Origin: Thunnus maccoyii
Taxonomy: Eukaryota; Chordata; Actinopteri; Scombriformes; Scombridae
DNA length: 64,000 bases
Assembly (NCBI RefSeq): GCF_910596095.1
Contig: NC_056546.1
Location: forward strand, 10,875,925-10,939,924
Reading direction: 5' to 3'
Of the stretch, positions 34,268 to 54,420 are shown piece by piece (position 1 is the stretch's first letter; each line of letters opens with the position of its first letter). The notes beneath the pieces are model-generated. The model did no database searches, was not told where the DNA came from, and was given only the letters and a program-made list of their open reading frames with translations. The translations under genes were made by a program, and so were the position numbers.

Positions 34268-37200
34268 ATGACCCGTCTGCTGCTCGGAGCTGTGCTGCTG
34301 GGAAACCTGCGTGTCTGTGTCACAGCGCAAGGTAATCTTTGATCTGTTTCTATTTGTGTTTCATCACCTGTAGATTAGTTTTGTTATTGACTGATTTGAT
34401 CTTCACACATCAGTCCACTGTTTATGTTTTAATGTTTATTTTATGACATCGAAACTGAGCTGAAAGGAAATTCTGACATTTAACAGACTTTAAATTTATT
34501 GGCTCTTATAAATAATAAATTCTTCTCACTTGTGATCACCCACCTTAATTAAATATCTTGCATTATTTACTGAGGCATTATGTCATGATGTGTTTCAGTA
34601 AATCACAGACGGTGTTAGATTTTCTAAGCGTTTTGTGCAACAAACAGTAAATTCTTTGTCTAAATGATTCAGTAACATTAAGCCCCTCTATTTAGTATTT
34701 ATAAGGAGTATAGAAACATAAATAAATGGTTTATATCACACTTTAATGTAGCTATAAGCTTATAGGACATTTTTGAGTGTTTATAACCTTTTGTTTATAA
34801 CTTCTACTACGAGGACATATTTTATATTATTATAACTGTTGTGTTTTTATTATCATTCATTATCTGTTTATTCACTCACCTCCACATTAATTAACACTTT
34901 TATCTGCTTACAACTACATTATAGTGTGTTATAAACTATTAACTCTTTATTTACTGCTTATAAATGATAAATAGGGGGACTTAAAGTGAAGTGTTACCAA
35001 TTATTCTAAGACATTATTAAAAATGTGCCATATATCAATAATTATCAGTCACTAATAGAAAAGAGAAAAAAAGTAGAACTTGTGGTCACTTCAGGCACAG
35101 TCGAGGACAGAGTGACGCGTGTGTTTAAGAAACAACATTACAGTAATGTGAGTGAGTAACGTGCTCTGCCGTATGGTCCAGAAACAGTGATACACACTGA
35201 CGAGGCTGCAGACGAGTCTTCCTAAGAAAGGAAAAGATTCTGACTAAACCGATTGTTTAATTCCTGAAAAACAATTGTGAGGAAAGTCATTTTTCTTCTC
35301 TTTTTTGTTTTAGTATATCAACATTCACTGTGCTGAAATCACAGAAGCAAAATAAAACAGCCTTTATAGCCTTTAAAGACAAGCTCACGCATCTTCCTAT
35401 AGATCGTTTCAACAGATTCTTCCAGAGTCACTCAAAGACTGAGGACATGTTTTCTGTTTTCTTCTCAATATGAACGCAGAGGGTTTCATAGTTCCAGTAC
35501 ATGGACCAGTGCAACAGAATCCACATTAGCTGGGATTTATCCTTATTACACGTAGATGGTGCTGTTGTATTGTGATGGTGCTGTTGATTGGGTGGCATAT
35601 ACATTAGACTACTTACTGTTAAAGGATAAGTTCACAGTTTATTCAAGTCTTAAAACAACAGTCAGGCGCCCAAGTGAACACTCAAAGAGGTTTTCCTCAC
35701 TTTAATGACATTGTAAGTGAATTATGAAGGGATCTTCTAATGGTCAGTATGAACAGGAGGAATGATTACGCCAAGAAAAACATGATACACTTTCCATTTT
35801 GGCACCAGACTGTTGTTTTAAGACAGTTGAAAAATTGCGAACTTGTCCTTTAAGCAGGTTTAAAATTATTTTTAAATGGTTAAATGTGTTTTAAATGTCA
35901 TTCTGCTGTTTATTTGTACTGTCCTGATTGTAAAGCACTTTGGGCTGCGATATACAAACAACATTACAATGCTACTAATCAACCAAAGGAGCTATATTTT
36001 ATACATTTAAGTTCTAGTCACAAATCGATAAGTAATCGATAACCTCTTCAGTTCCAGAGATGCTCACTCCTCCTGCCCAGGTGAGATTTGACTCTGTGGA
36101 CTATAAAAACGTTCTGCACTGGACTCCGCCTGCCAACACCACCTCACTGCAGTACTACGTCCAGTGGAAGATGTGAGACATGAACACACACACACACACA
36201 CACACACACACGTAGATCTGCATTTAACAGCAGCCAGAGACACTTTTTCTCACCCGAACATGAACGATAATAAAACAAAAGATGAAAGCTTTTGATTATG
36301 AAAGGTTATCTTGCTTCACGCTGTGTTATTGCTGAAAAAATATTTACCTTAACCTGTCATTAAGGATATTATTGAGTCCTAAAATCTTTTTCATTAACAA
36401 ATTAAGCTAATTTGCCAGTAAAGTGATATTTTCATATTCTCTTTCTTCAAAGGAATAATTTCTCTCCTGCAGTAAATCATATCTTGTTTAAAGAGAAGGT
36501 TAAACCTGGCAGAGGTTTCATATACATACTCCTTGGTTCCTGTGAAAGATAGAGGATGTTGTATTGCTGTACAGACTGTAAAGCCCCCTGAGACAAATTT
36601 GTGATTTGTGATATCAGGCTGTACAAATAAAAACGACTTGACTTGATTTAAGATTAAACTACACTGTGTCTCCTCCTCAGTTACGGCGAGCCTCAGTGGC
36701 TGGATGTAGACGGCTGTCAGGGGATCCAGAAGCACCAGTGTGACCTCAGCAGCGTGACCTCTGACCCGAGAGAGTGGTACTACGCCAGAGTGCACGCCTC
36801 CTCCCTGCCCTCCAGCAAATCAGCCTGGGCCCTCTCGCCCAGATTCAGCCCCCGCTGGGCCAGTGAGTATTTCCACACTTCCTCCTCGTCTGCATCCTCT
36901 TCTCTTTGTCTACGATGCAGACTGCACAACCTGAAATGAACACTGTTAAAACCAGTTCTTTAGAAGGACCAGTAATTGAAAAGCACTAAAATATTTGACT
37001 TTAGGAAAAGTAACAGTAAAAACAAAGACAAGATTTCTGGTTTAAGGATCGACTGAAACAGTAGCTTGTTAAAACTGTACCTAAAGTGCAGGTTGTGCAC
37101 TTACACAACACAACACTGTTTTCTCCTCTGCTGCTATAAAAACTATAAAGTTCAACTTCCTTTTTCAAGACCATAACAAGGAAAAACACCTCTGCTTCCA

Positions 37201-39288
37201 ATCTTTGCCTTTATATTTTATCTCTCTGTCACGACTTTCATTTTATGCTCCATTATTTTGAAAATATGCTAAACTCATCGATTATCTTTGCAGCCAAAAT
37301 CAGTCCACCTGTGCTGAAGCTGAACGTCACAGAGCTAGGCATTGTGGTCCGCGCGAAGCCCCAACGGCTGCTCGTCCGGAAGATACACAGCTGTCTGCAC
37401 TACAAAATCTACCTCATAGATACCAGAGGAGAAGAGGTACAAGAATCACTCCTGACCTGCTGATCTGCTTATTGTTCTGTTTGGTTAACGACTATTTAAC
37501 GAGCTCATAATTTCCTAAAGATCTACAGTATGTAATACTGTTTGGTAATATAATCTGCACTCGAGTGTGTTTTATTTAATTAGCTTGCAATTTCAGATGT
37601 AACATATGCGCATTTTGCGTTTTTATATACTGAAAATTTGCACAGAGCAGGCCAATTTACACTTTTTAATACTTTCAATCACATTCTCTTATTCTAATTA
37701 TCATTCTTTATTGCACCTGATCCTCATGATTACGCCATCCTACATTTCACTGCATGTTCATGCACATATTGTGTGAACATGCGACAGATAAAAGCTGCAA
37801 TAATCTTTGAAATTATGAATCTAATAGAGACGTGGTTCAATTGGTGCCCTTACAGTTAATTCATTCCCAATAATTGCTGGTGCAACACAGCAGTGCACAG
37901 CAGGTCAGCTGAACATGCAAAAATGTAATATTTGTCTACAGGGGAGCATTCAGTTCAACATATATAAAGAATTAAATTTCTGATAATAAATGAATTCATA
38001 TTTATTTGAGTTTCAGTTGAGCTTTTCTATCAACAACATCCCTGCTTCCCCTGCAGTTAGTGCCGAATTACATCGTTCTCTCCAGAAAACTTTACTAGGA
38101 AATGATGGACCTGTAAATACCACCAATGATTATTTTTATTGTTGATTTATCTGTCAATAGTTTTTATGATTAATTGATTATGCCTTCAGTCTATAAAATG
38201 TCAGAAAAAACATTTCCCAGAATCCAAGGTGATGCCCTCAAATGTCTCATTATGTCTGATCAACAGTCCAACACACAAACATTCAGTTGAAGGTTGAAGT
38301 ACAATTATTTAAAACAGAAAAAAACAGCAAATGATCACATTGGAGAAGCTGGAATCAGAGATTTAAACAATTAATCGATTATAAAAACAGTTAATGATTA
38401 ATTTTCTGTTGATCAGCCATCAACTAAGAATTGCCATCACAGTAACAGATTTTTCCTGGAGGCCCATGAGAAACGTGAGTTCACATCAAAGTGATCAGAT
38501 CGATGTATGCACCAGAGAGAAATCACCTTTAAACTACCACAACTACTGTTACGAAACAGAAGAGGAAGAAGAAGAGGAGACGGAAGAGGAAGAGCAAGAA
38601 GAAGAAGAACAACCAGAATAGCAACAAAAACAAAAACAAGAACAGCAAAAAAAAAGAAGAACAAGGACGACGTAAAGACAGAATAACAACTAATATTTTT
38701 TGATGTATAATCCTTTTTTTGTCTCCTCAATTTTCCATCAGATTGCACAATATGTTACGTAAGGGTTCTTTAACGTGTACAGCTGCACGAAACATTTCCT
38801 GTGCAGCCTCACTGTTGACTCCTCAGAGTCATAGCTGCTGGTGAGGTCATGTCCTCGTTATTTTTCTGGGAATTTACACTCAATGGGATTCCAGTGAAGG
38901 TTCAAGACATTTAAATGTTAGTCCTTTTAAACCAACAAACAAATACATCAGAGTTTCCCGCCACCAGCATTATTGCTGGCTTTCTAAAAAAGGATTTGAG
39001 ACCTTTGAGACCTGCATTTTGGGAAATAATAAACAGTTGAGTAAATGAAATATGAGAAAAAAATCTTTCCTTTTAGTGTGCAGGAGGATTTGGACTCATG
39101 ATCTCAGTATTTCTAAATATCCTGCCTCTCTCCTTCAGGTGGTGTTTGACATGGATTGCCGCTCCAAAAAGCTGATTCTGGACAAACTGAAGCACAAGGC
39201 GAAGTACTGCCTCCAAGCCCAAACCTTGATCCCCCTCCAGGCCAAGACCAGTGATCGCAACTCTGTGAAATGCGTAATTACACTCTGA
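34268..39288 (+). CDS. il22ra2: IL-22 binding protein (soluble class II receptor, CRFB9), five exons
   Basis: This is a secreted decoy receptor that binds IL-22 and blocks its membrane receptor. Exons are 34268-34331, 36052-36172, 36681-36862, 37294-37436 and 39139-39288, 660 nt in total, encoding 219 aa; human IL22RA2 is 231. The signal peptide is MTRLLLGAVLLGNLRVCVTA. D1 reads VRFDSVDYKNVLHWTPP, QYYVQWKIYGEPQWLDVDGC, HQCDLSS and WALSPRFSPRWATKISPPV; the last two follow human W(S)MTPRFTPWWETKIDPPV closely. D2 ends KAKYCLQAQT...NSVKCVITL and then stops at 39286-39288. No membrane helix or tail follows, which is the hallmark of IL22RA2. D2 has two extra cysteines (HSCLHYK and DMDC) that could pair. 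It lies about 6.9 kb downstream of ifngr1 on the same strand, the relative arrangement known on human 6q23. Confidence 0.93.
34332..36051 (+). other. il22ra2 intron 1
   Basis: Non-coding. It holds the TTAA-flanked MITE at 35619-35853 and, at about 35925-35980, a GTAAAGCACTTTGGGCTGCG motif resembling a LINE tail. Otherwise nothing is recognised. Confidence 0.6.
35619..35853. mobile_element. Deleted copy of the TTAA-flanked palindromic MITE
   Basis: The ends TTAAAGGATAAGTTC and (reverse complement of the right end) TTAAAGGACAAGTTCGC are inverted repeats. The arms contain TTAAAACAACAGTCAGGCGC and GTATGAACAGGAGGAATGAT, as in the longer copy at 5363-5966. The central part of the longer copy is missing here. 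Confidence 0.8.
36184..36210. repeat. CA microsatellite
   Basis: About 13 CA units shortly after the donor of il22ra2 exon 2. Confidence 0.92.
36578..36649 (+). mobile_element. Retroposon 3' tail
   Basis: The sequence GTAAAGCCCCCTGAGACAAA, TTTGTGATTTGTGATATC and ATAAAAACGACTTGACTTG is a typical fish LINE 3' end, located about 30 bp before the acceptor of il22ra2 exon 3. Insertions this close to an acceptor can affect the branch-point region. Confidence 0.6.
38108..38412 (+). mobile_element. TCGATTAAT-type dispersed repeat, copy 3 (near full length)
   Basis: In il22ra2 intron 4 this copy shows both halves of the family: TCTATAAAATGTCAGAAAAA, ATTTCCCAGAATCCAAGGTG and AACAGTCCAACACACAAAC, then GGAGAAGCTGGAATCAGAGA and AACAATTAATCGATTATAAA. 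It ends near TGATCAGCCATCAACTA. Confidence 0.7.
38562..38680. repeat. GAA/GAG-rich low-complexity tract
   Basis: A purine-rich tract on the plus strand, GAAGAGGAAGAAGAAGAGGA and similar, then CAAAAACAAAAAC units. It lies in il22ra2 intron 4. The glutamate-rich frame is spurious. Confidence 0.9.
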
Positions 39289-41295
39289 GCACACAGGTAT
39301 GAATACACACACTCTAATCTACATCATTTCTACACCTCCTAGCGTTAAAGGGCCTGAAATATGTTTTCTGTAGCTATGAAACATCTGCGCAGAAACTCAT
39401 CTTTCTCTCTCTTTCCATAAATTATTTAGAGTTTGTTGAGGACAAGTGAAGCGTATTTAACCCTGAGAACATGTGTAACAAGTGTCTGTTTTGTGTGATT
39501 GTGTCTGTGCTGGATGGCGTCGTTAGTGAGTGAAAGCGAACCTCTCTGTAACTCTGTAACAGAAGATTACAAGATGAGGCGTCAAGTATCAGCTGTCGTA
39601 TGACAATAACGCCCGAGGCAGCGAGACAGAGAGAGGGAGGGAAAATGAAACTCCTGGAGGAGAAATCTAAACAGGAGAGTTTCTCCACAATGACTATAAT
39701 TATCTCTGCTCACCCCACCCTGTTCACTATTTTTAGATCCGTGATGGATGTGTAGAACGGTGATCATTCATTTTCTCTGTTCCTTTCTCTTCTCCTTTTC
39801 TTTAGACAAACTCTACCTACATGATTCACTGAATGACTGGATGAGAAGATTTGCGTCCTTCAGTTCAGCTTTAATTATCCATCGCTACCTCGACAGCTGC
39901 AGTCACCAACGTCCGTGCCAACAACACGTGATGCACTTATTTATTACGAGCATTAAAAGGTCTGACATGTTTGATTTGTGTAGGTAAACAAAAACATTTG
40001 GACTCCAGCCTCCATGGATGCTGTCCGTAACTGCAATATTTAGACACACTACAAGCACAGTGATGTAGAGCTGTTAATATGAATGTAGTCTGTGTTTCTG
40101 GTCATAATTTTAAAGAAGTCGCGTTATTTTTCATACATACAACACATACTGAAACAGTAAATATCCAACTAATAACCAATATCTAGCTTAGCTTTTTCCC
40201 AATTACGTTATTCTATTTATTTTTTATCTTAACATTTGTTTTTTGTGAAGGAAAGAATTTTTTTGCAACAACAGAATCTAATTTGTGCAGAAATGGATGA
40301 ATTTAGAGATGATGGGGACACACTGTGCAGCCCAATTTGATGATTAACTAATCAATTAGCAATTAACTAATCAAATTCAAGGTAACAGTTGAAACAGTGA
40401 TGTTACAACTAATCCTTTTATGTTATTTTAAGTTATCTTAGAGATCCTAAAAAATGTGACCAGTGATGTTTTGTATGTTACAGCTCATACTCATATGATC
40501 AAATGTAGTTTGCATAAGTTAACACTCTGTGACCACAATACGTATTTGTTTTTCCCTGCAGTAGAGCCAAACACAGGCTGATCTGTATCTAATCCAACTG
40601 TGAGGATCAATGAATGTCATTTTTAACAGAGAGAGAGCTTTCTTAAAAACTATCACATGCAGCAGTGCTCAGCTGTGAAATGACACTATTTCATGTGCAA
40701 AAATAAAAGTATGGTGCCAAATGTTTTTTGTTCCATGTGTCACATAAGAAATAAAAGCCACACTGGTTAATTCTGTCTCATCAGTTGGTTAAAACATGAA
40801 ATTTAAAAAGGTAAGTTTGTTGTTCTATATTTTTCTTGCCATCAACAAACCTCCTTATGCTGCAGTAAAGTTGTGGTTACATGACATTTCTGTTCTCTGG
40901 AAGTTCTCTCCCCACTTCGAGAAAGGATGTGATGATGTCGCAAACTTGAAACTGTGTATGAAAGTGATGCTACAGTTTGTAATCCGGTAGTGTGATAATT
41001 TGCTGGAAATTACGATGAAATACATGAGAATGACAAATTCTCTATTTCCAAACTCATTACTTTTTACTGGAACCTTAACCAGCCACAAATATAGTTTAAT
41101 TAAAAAAAAAAAGACTTTCCTATAACAGCTGAACACTAGTTTTTAGAGAATACTACTCAAACAGGAATAAATAGTGTATTTGCTGGGGACTATTTTCAGC
41201 TGCAGAGTAATACACACTTGGTTTGTGAGTACGGCAGCAGGACAGTGTGAGTGGGATCAACTCAAAATAAACCTGGAAACAAAAACGAGGAGGCA
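39289..41295 (+). other. il22ra2 3' region
   Basis: There are no further exons. Plus-strand poly(A) signals AATAAAAG near 40703 and 40750 would give a 3' UTR of about 1.4 kb. A short ATTAACTAATCAATTAGC segment at about 40345-40380 resembles the end of the TCGATTAAT-type repeat. The facing map3k21 transcript probably ends near 41.3 kb, so the two transcripts converge without clear overlap. Confidence 0.4.
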
Positions 41296-41588
41296 ACGTT
41301 AGTCTTGATTCAGACTTTATTCAAAATGTTGATAAACTTGATACTTTTGATCAATCAGGCGTGAAATAACCAATACTGTACTGATAACAAAAAGCATTCA
41401 CTGACACTGATCGTACTCCAAGTTATATCTGTCACATTCAGCGTGGCAGAGGTGTTCAGTGATTTTAAGGAAGTGTTGCATTTAACAGGAAGTCTCGTCG
41501 TTTTGAGCAGAAGGCGATGGGTCTTTTCAGCAAAAGCGCTGCACTAACTGCACGTCTGAGGTTGTTTCTGAAGTTTTCATACTTTGTC

Positions 41589-41593
<5 letters not shown>

Positions 41594-41619
<26 letters not shown>
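41594..41619. repeat. 26-base A homopolymer
   Basis: An uninterrupted run of 26 A on the plus strand, likely a decayed retroposon tail or a slippage product. It would be a U tract in a map3k21 3' UTR. Confidence 0.9.
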
Positions 41620-44539
41620 CTCCACACTAGCAGCTGGTCATGTTTACTTTAGTGGTTTTGGTCCTGAAGACAGAGAGGCCTTGGTGCTGGATTGTGTTGA
41701 ATTTGGTCCTGCAGCCAGACAGCTGAATACACCATGTCGGTAACTTGTAGCACAAATATTAGTTCTGCAGTTTGTCAAAGCAAGTGGAATATTTATTTGG
41801 GTGTTTTAACCTTGTTAGATTGTATCTTTTTGTTAACCACTAGTCAACAAACTGGCCAAATTCCTCTGGAGGACAAACTGCAGACTTCAGCTTCCAACTG
41901 AAATCCAAAACTTTGAGGGGAATATACAGCACCAGTACATTATGATATTTACAGATACCCTTAAATTCATGAAACATTGGTAAATTCAGCGGTATCTTGG
42001 CTTGTAAACTGCACCTTTAACAACTGGATGATTAGTGAGGCCTTTACAGTGTTGGAAATGGTTTGAAAGTAGTCAGTGATAAAATAAAAACAGAACATGG
42101 GATACTTCACATTCTAAATCATCATAAGATGCCACAGTGATATACACATCAGGAATCACAATTATATTTACACCATTTGGGAATTCATATCTTAAATGTG
42201 CCCTTGTTATGTCCTTCAGAAGCAGGACATAACAAAACACATTTTCAACTGAACTTCTTAAAAACAGACTGAAGTGAGACAGCGATAAAAGATGGTTGCT
42301 TATAATCATCTGTCAACGTTTTGGAGTTAAACTATTCAGTTCCAGGTTTTAGAGAAGGAGCCCAGGAGTGACCGGGGAGCAACGTGCAGCATGTTAACAC
42401 ATGTACACACCTAATGCTGCACAGTCAAGACATCCATACTGACAAGTTCACAGAGGTCTGGGGAAAAACCTGTACAACAAATCTGACTAATGAGCCCTTT
42501 GTTAATCCTGAGGAAGCTGTTCAGCTGGATGTGAGTCTAAACGTTAATTAAGGGTTGTCTCTGCTTATCTTGCGAAGTAGCCGGATTCACGAGATCATAC
42601 AAGAATCCATATTGTCAGGCTTCGAGTTATGTGCTTGTGGTCGAACCAACAATGGTTTGGACCAATCGGTGTCCTACGAGGAACTACTGGCAGATACAAG
42701 CGTGGAGTAGGCTTGATAGATGGATGGTTCATCCAATCACCTGCCAAGTATTTTTTGAAAGTGTCTGCCGTTTCCAAGGATGACTTCTCAGATGGTTTTA
42801 TGTAACGAACCATCTAGTGTGTCAGGTTTTGTTTCTGTTGTCTGAAGCCAAATTCTGTCTACAAATGTCTCCAGACCTTCCAGAGCTTGATGTGATGGAA
42901 ATTTGACTATATGGGGAAAACATTTACTTAAAGCTGGAATGCAGGACTTTTGTCTCCCCCTTCTGGCAGTGAGAGTAAAGGGGGAGCTCAGCAGAGATTG
43001 CCTGACACAGGCAATGTGTGACAGACACACAGAGAGGGCCAGTAAAAACGGATATGTTTTGACAGTCTACCCATCAGGATACAGCACTGGCCATAACCTA
43101 CTGTTGAGGCTGTAAAACTGTGGGTAAATTGTTTTGAGCGTCACACAACCCCCACAAAATTACATGTTTCAGAATTTGATCCATTTGGTCTTATAACATT
43201 TGGAAAGTCTAGAAGAGCCACACAATTAACGGCCAAACAAGTAGCGCGGGAATGTTGCCCCCCGATAAGAGATTTAAAAACTCTGTACACTGTGAAATAC
43301 AGAGAGATTTATCTGGCAGTGATCGGCTTAATCAGCATTGTTTGAACTCGTTTGGTAAAGGCTTAAATATAACGGATGTTCATTTGTCATATGTCAAAGT
43401 TCTGCACTGCAGGTTTAATGTTACACTGAAAAGTGTACAAATAAAAATAAAATACAAAAGATGCAAGAGGGTCAACTTGAGCGTTAAAATAGTGTCTCCA
43501 TAAATTATTAAACTGTGTGCATAAGATAATACCAAAAAAGGACATGAATGAAAGAAATGACACCTGCTTTTAGTACCTGAAAGCACGCTCTGGATATACT
43601 GTCATTAGTGCACTCAAATGGTGTCTTAAAAGATAAATTCTCCTTTGTGGCCACTCCCGGGCTGTGTAGTAATCCTTCATGACTAACATTTACAATTCTG
43701 CTGTGTCATTACAATTCCGGCCAGTCATCAAGGGGATTAGATTATAAATTCATTAACTTGAGGCAGGTTTTCCTGACATGAACATTCATGGCTGAACGTG
43801 TTCTCCCACCCTGCTGTAGTGTGCGGAGTATAGAAAATATTAACTGAAAACTTTTCTATAAATACTCTTAGAAAAATCAACATTAGCAACAGTCATTAAA
43901 AATTTGAAAAGAAGTGAAGTGAAAAGATTCCACGTCTGCTTTGTAGGACTTCCAGTGTTTTTTCTACCTGCGGCTCTAAAAATCTTCAGGGCATTCTGGG
44001 AGGAAACATGTTTGCATCCCTGTTACGATTCAGTATGTAACCTGTCCCTAGAATACAAAGTGTACTGCAGCATCGCTGACTTTTAAAACAGTCATAAAAC
44101 AGCATATATGCAATACAAAACAACTGCCAGCATTAGGCTGAAAATTGATAAAAAGAAATATTTACAAACAAGGCGTAATGATTTTTTTTTGTTCAACATT
44201 TTAAGGGTACATGCATGCATGATTCTCAAGTCAAAAAATCTAAAAGCGTGATCGCACGACTTTGAAACTGACATGGAATGTATGTCCTGCTGGTTGCTAA
44301 GGTAAGGTCAAGTCTCTTCATATTAAATTACCTATAAAAATATATATATAAATAAAAAGGTGAGGGTATTGTGTTGCGAAAGCTGCAGCAGCGGTCAACG
44401 TTTAGCTGCACCGACAGAATGAGAGAGGAAGAGGGTGACAGAGGGGGGAGAGATGAGCGATCGAAGGTGGCAGCGGAGCACCGAAGGATCAGTGGAATGT
44501 TCTGCTCAGGTCTCTGAACCGCGGGGAGACGACCTCTCG

Positions 44540-44802
44540 TTCTAGAATGAGACAAGGCAGTGTGGGGCGCCTCTCAAAACTGAGATGAGGGTGCGCATTC
44601 TAGAACCCCTCTGACACAGACGCCGTCTAGAAGTCTCAGACTCTCGGGTTACGTTCTAGAACACTGACATCACTATGTTCTAGAACTAAGACAAAGCGGT
44701 GTTGTGTGTTATAGAACCTTTTAAAAAATGGAAAAAAAGGCAGCCTGGTTCTAAACCCTCCAGGAGTTCTAGGCCAAAAAATTCTGTCTGTATGTTCTGG
44801 AA
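44540..44802. promoter_or_regulatory. Cluster of TTCTAGAA palindromes (HSE-like) in map3k21 3' region
   Basis: Exact TTCTAGAA occurs at 44540, 44598, 44654 and 44678. Close variants are GTCTAGAA at 44625, TTATAGAA at 44709 and TTCTGGAA at 44795, plus TTCTAAAC and TTCTAGGC. Spacing is irregular but often 24-31 bp. TTCnnGAA is the paired half-site of a heat-shock element. The cluster lies just after the map3k21 stop codon on the minus strand. It may be a decayed minisatellite; regulatory function is inferred. Confidence 0.5.
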
Positions 44803-44863
44803 TACTCTAGATTGTATGATGGGATGAGCTATATGACCACAGCAGGATCACTTCTCAACGCTC

Positions 44864-54420
<9,557 letters not shown>

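Larger units (their letters stand above)
41296..44863 (-). other. Probable 3' UTR of map3k21
   Basis: On the minus strand, AATAAA at 41316-41321 is a good terminal signal, suggesting a 3' UTR of about 3.5 kb. Within it are a 26-base A run on the plus strand (41594-41619), repeat-like segments around 42.6-43.1 kb that I cannot name, and the TTCTAGAA cluster. No coding exon is visible. Confidence 0.45.

Noticed and set aside
36394..36795. 133-codon minus-strand frame
   Set aside because: It is antisense across il22ra2 exon 3 and the neighbouring retroposon tail, whose plus-strand reading is well supported.
44540..44802. Regularly spaced palindromes as a CRISPR-like array
   Set aside because: The repeats are only 8-9 bp, the spacing is variable and the genome is a vertebrate one.
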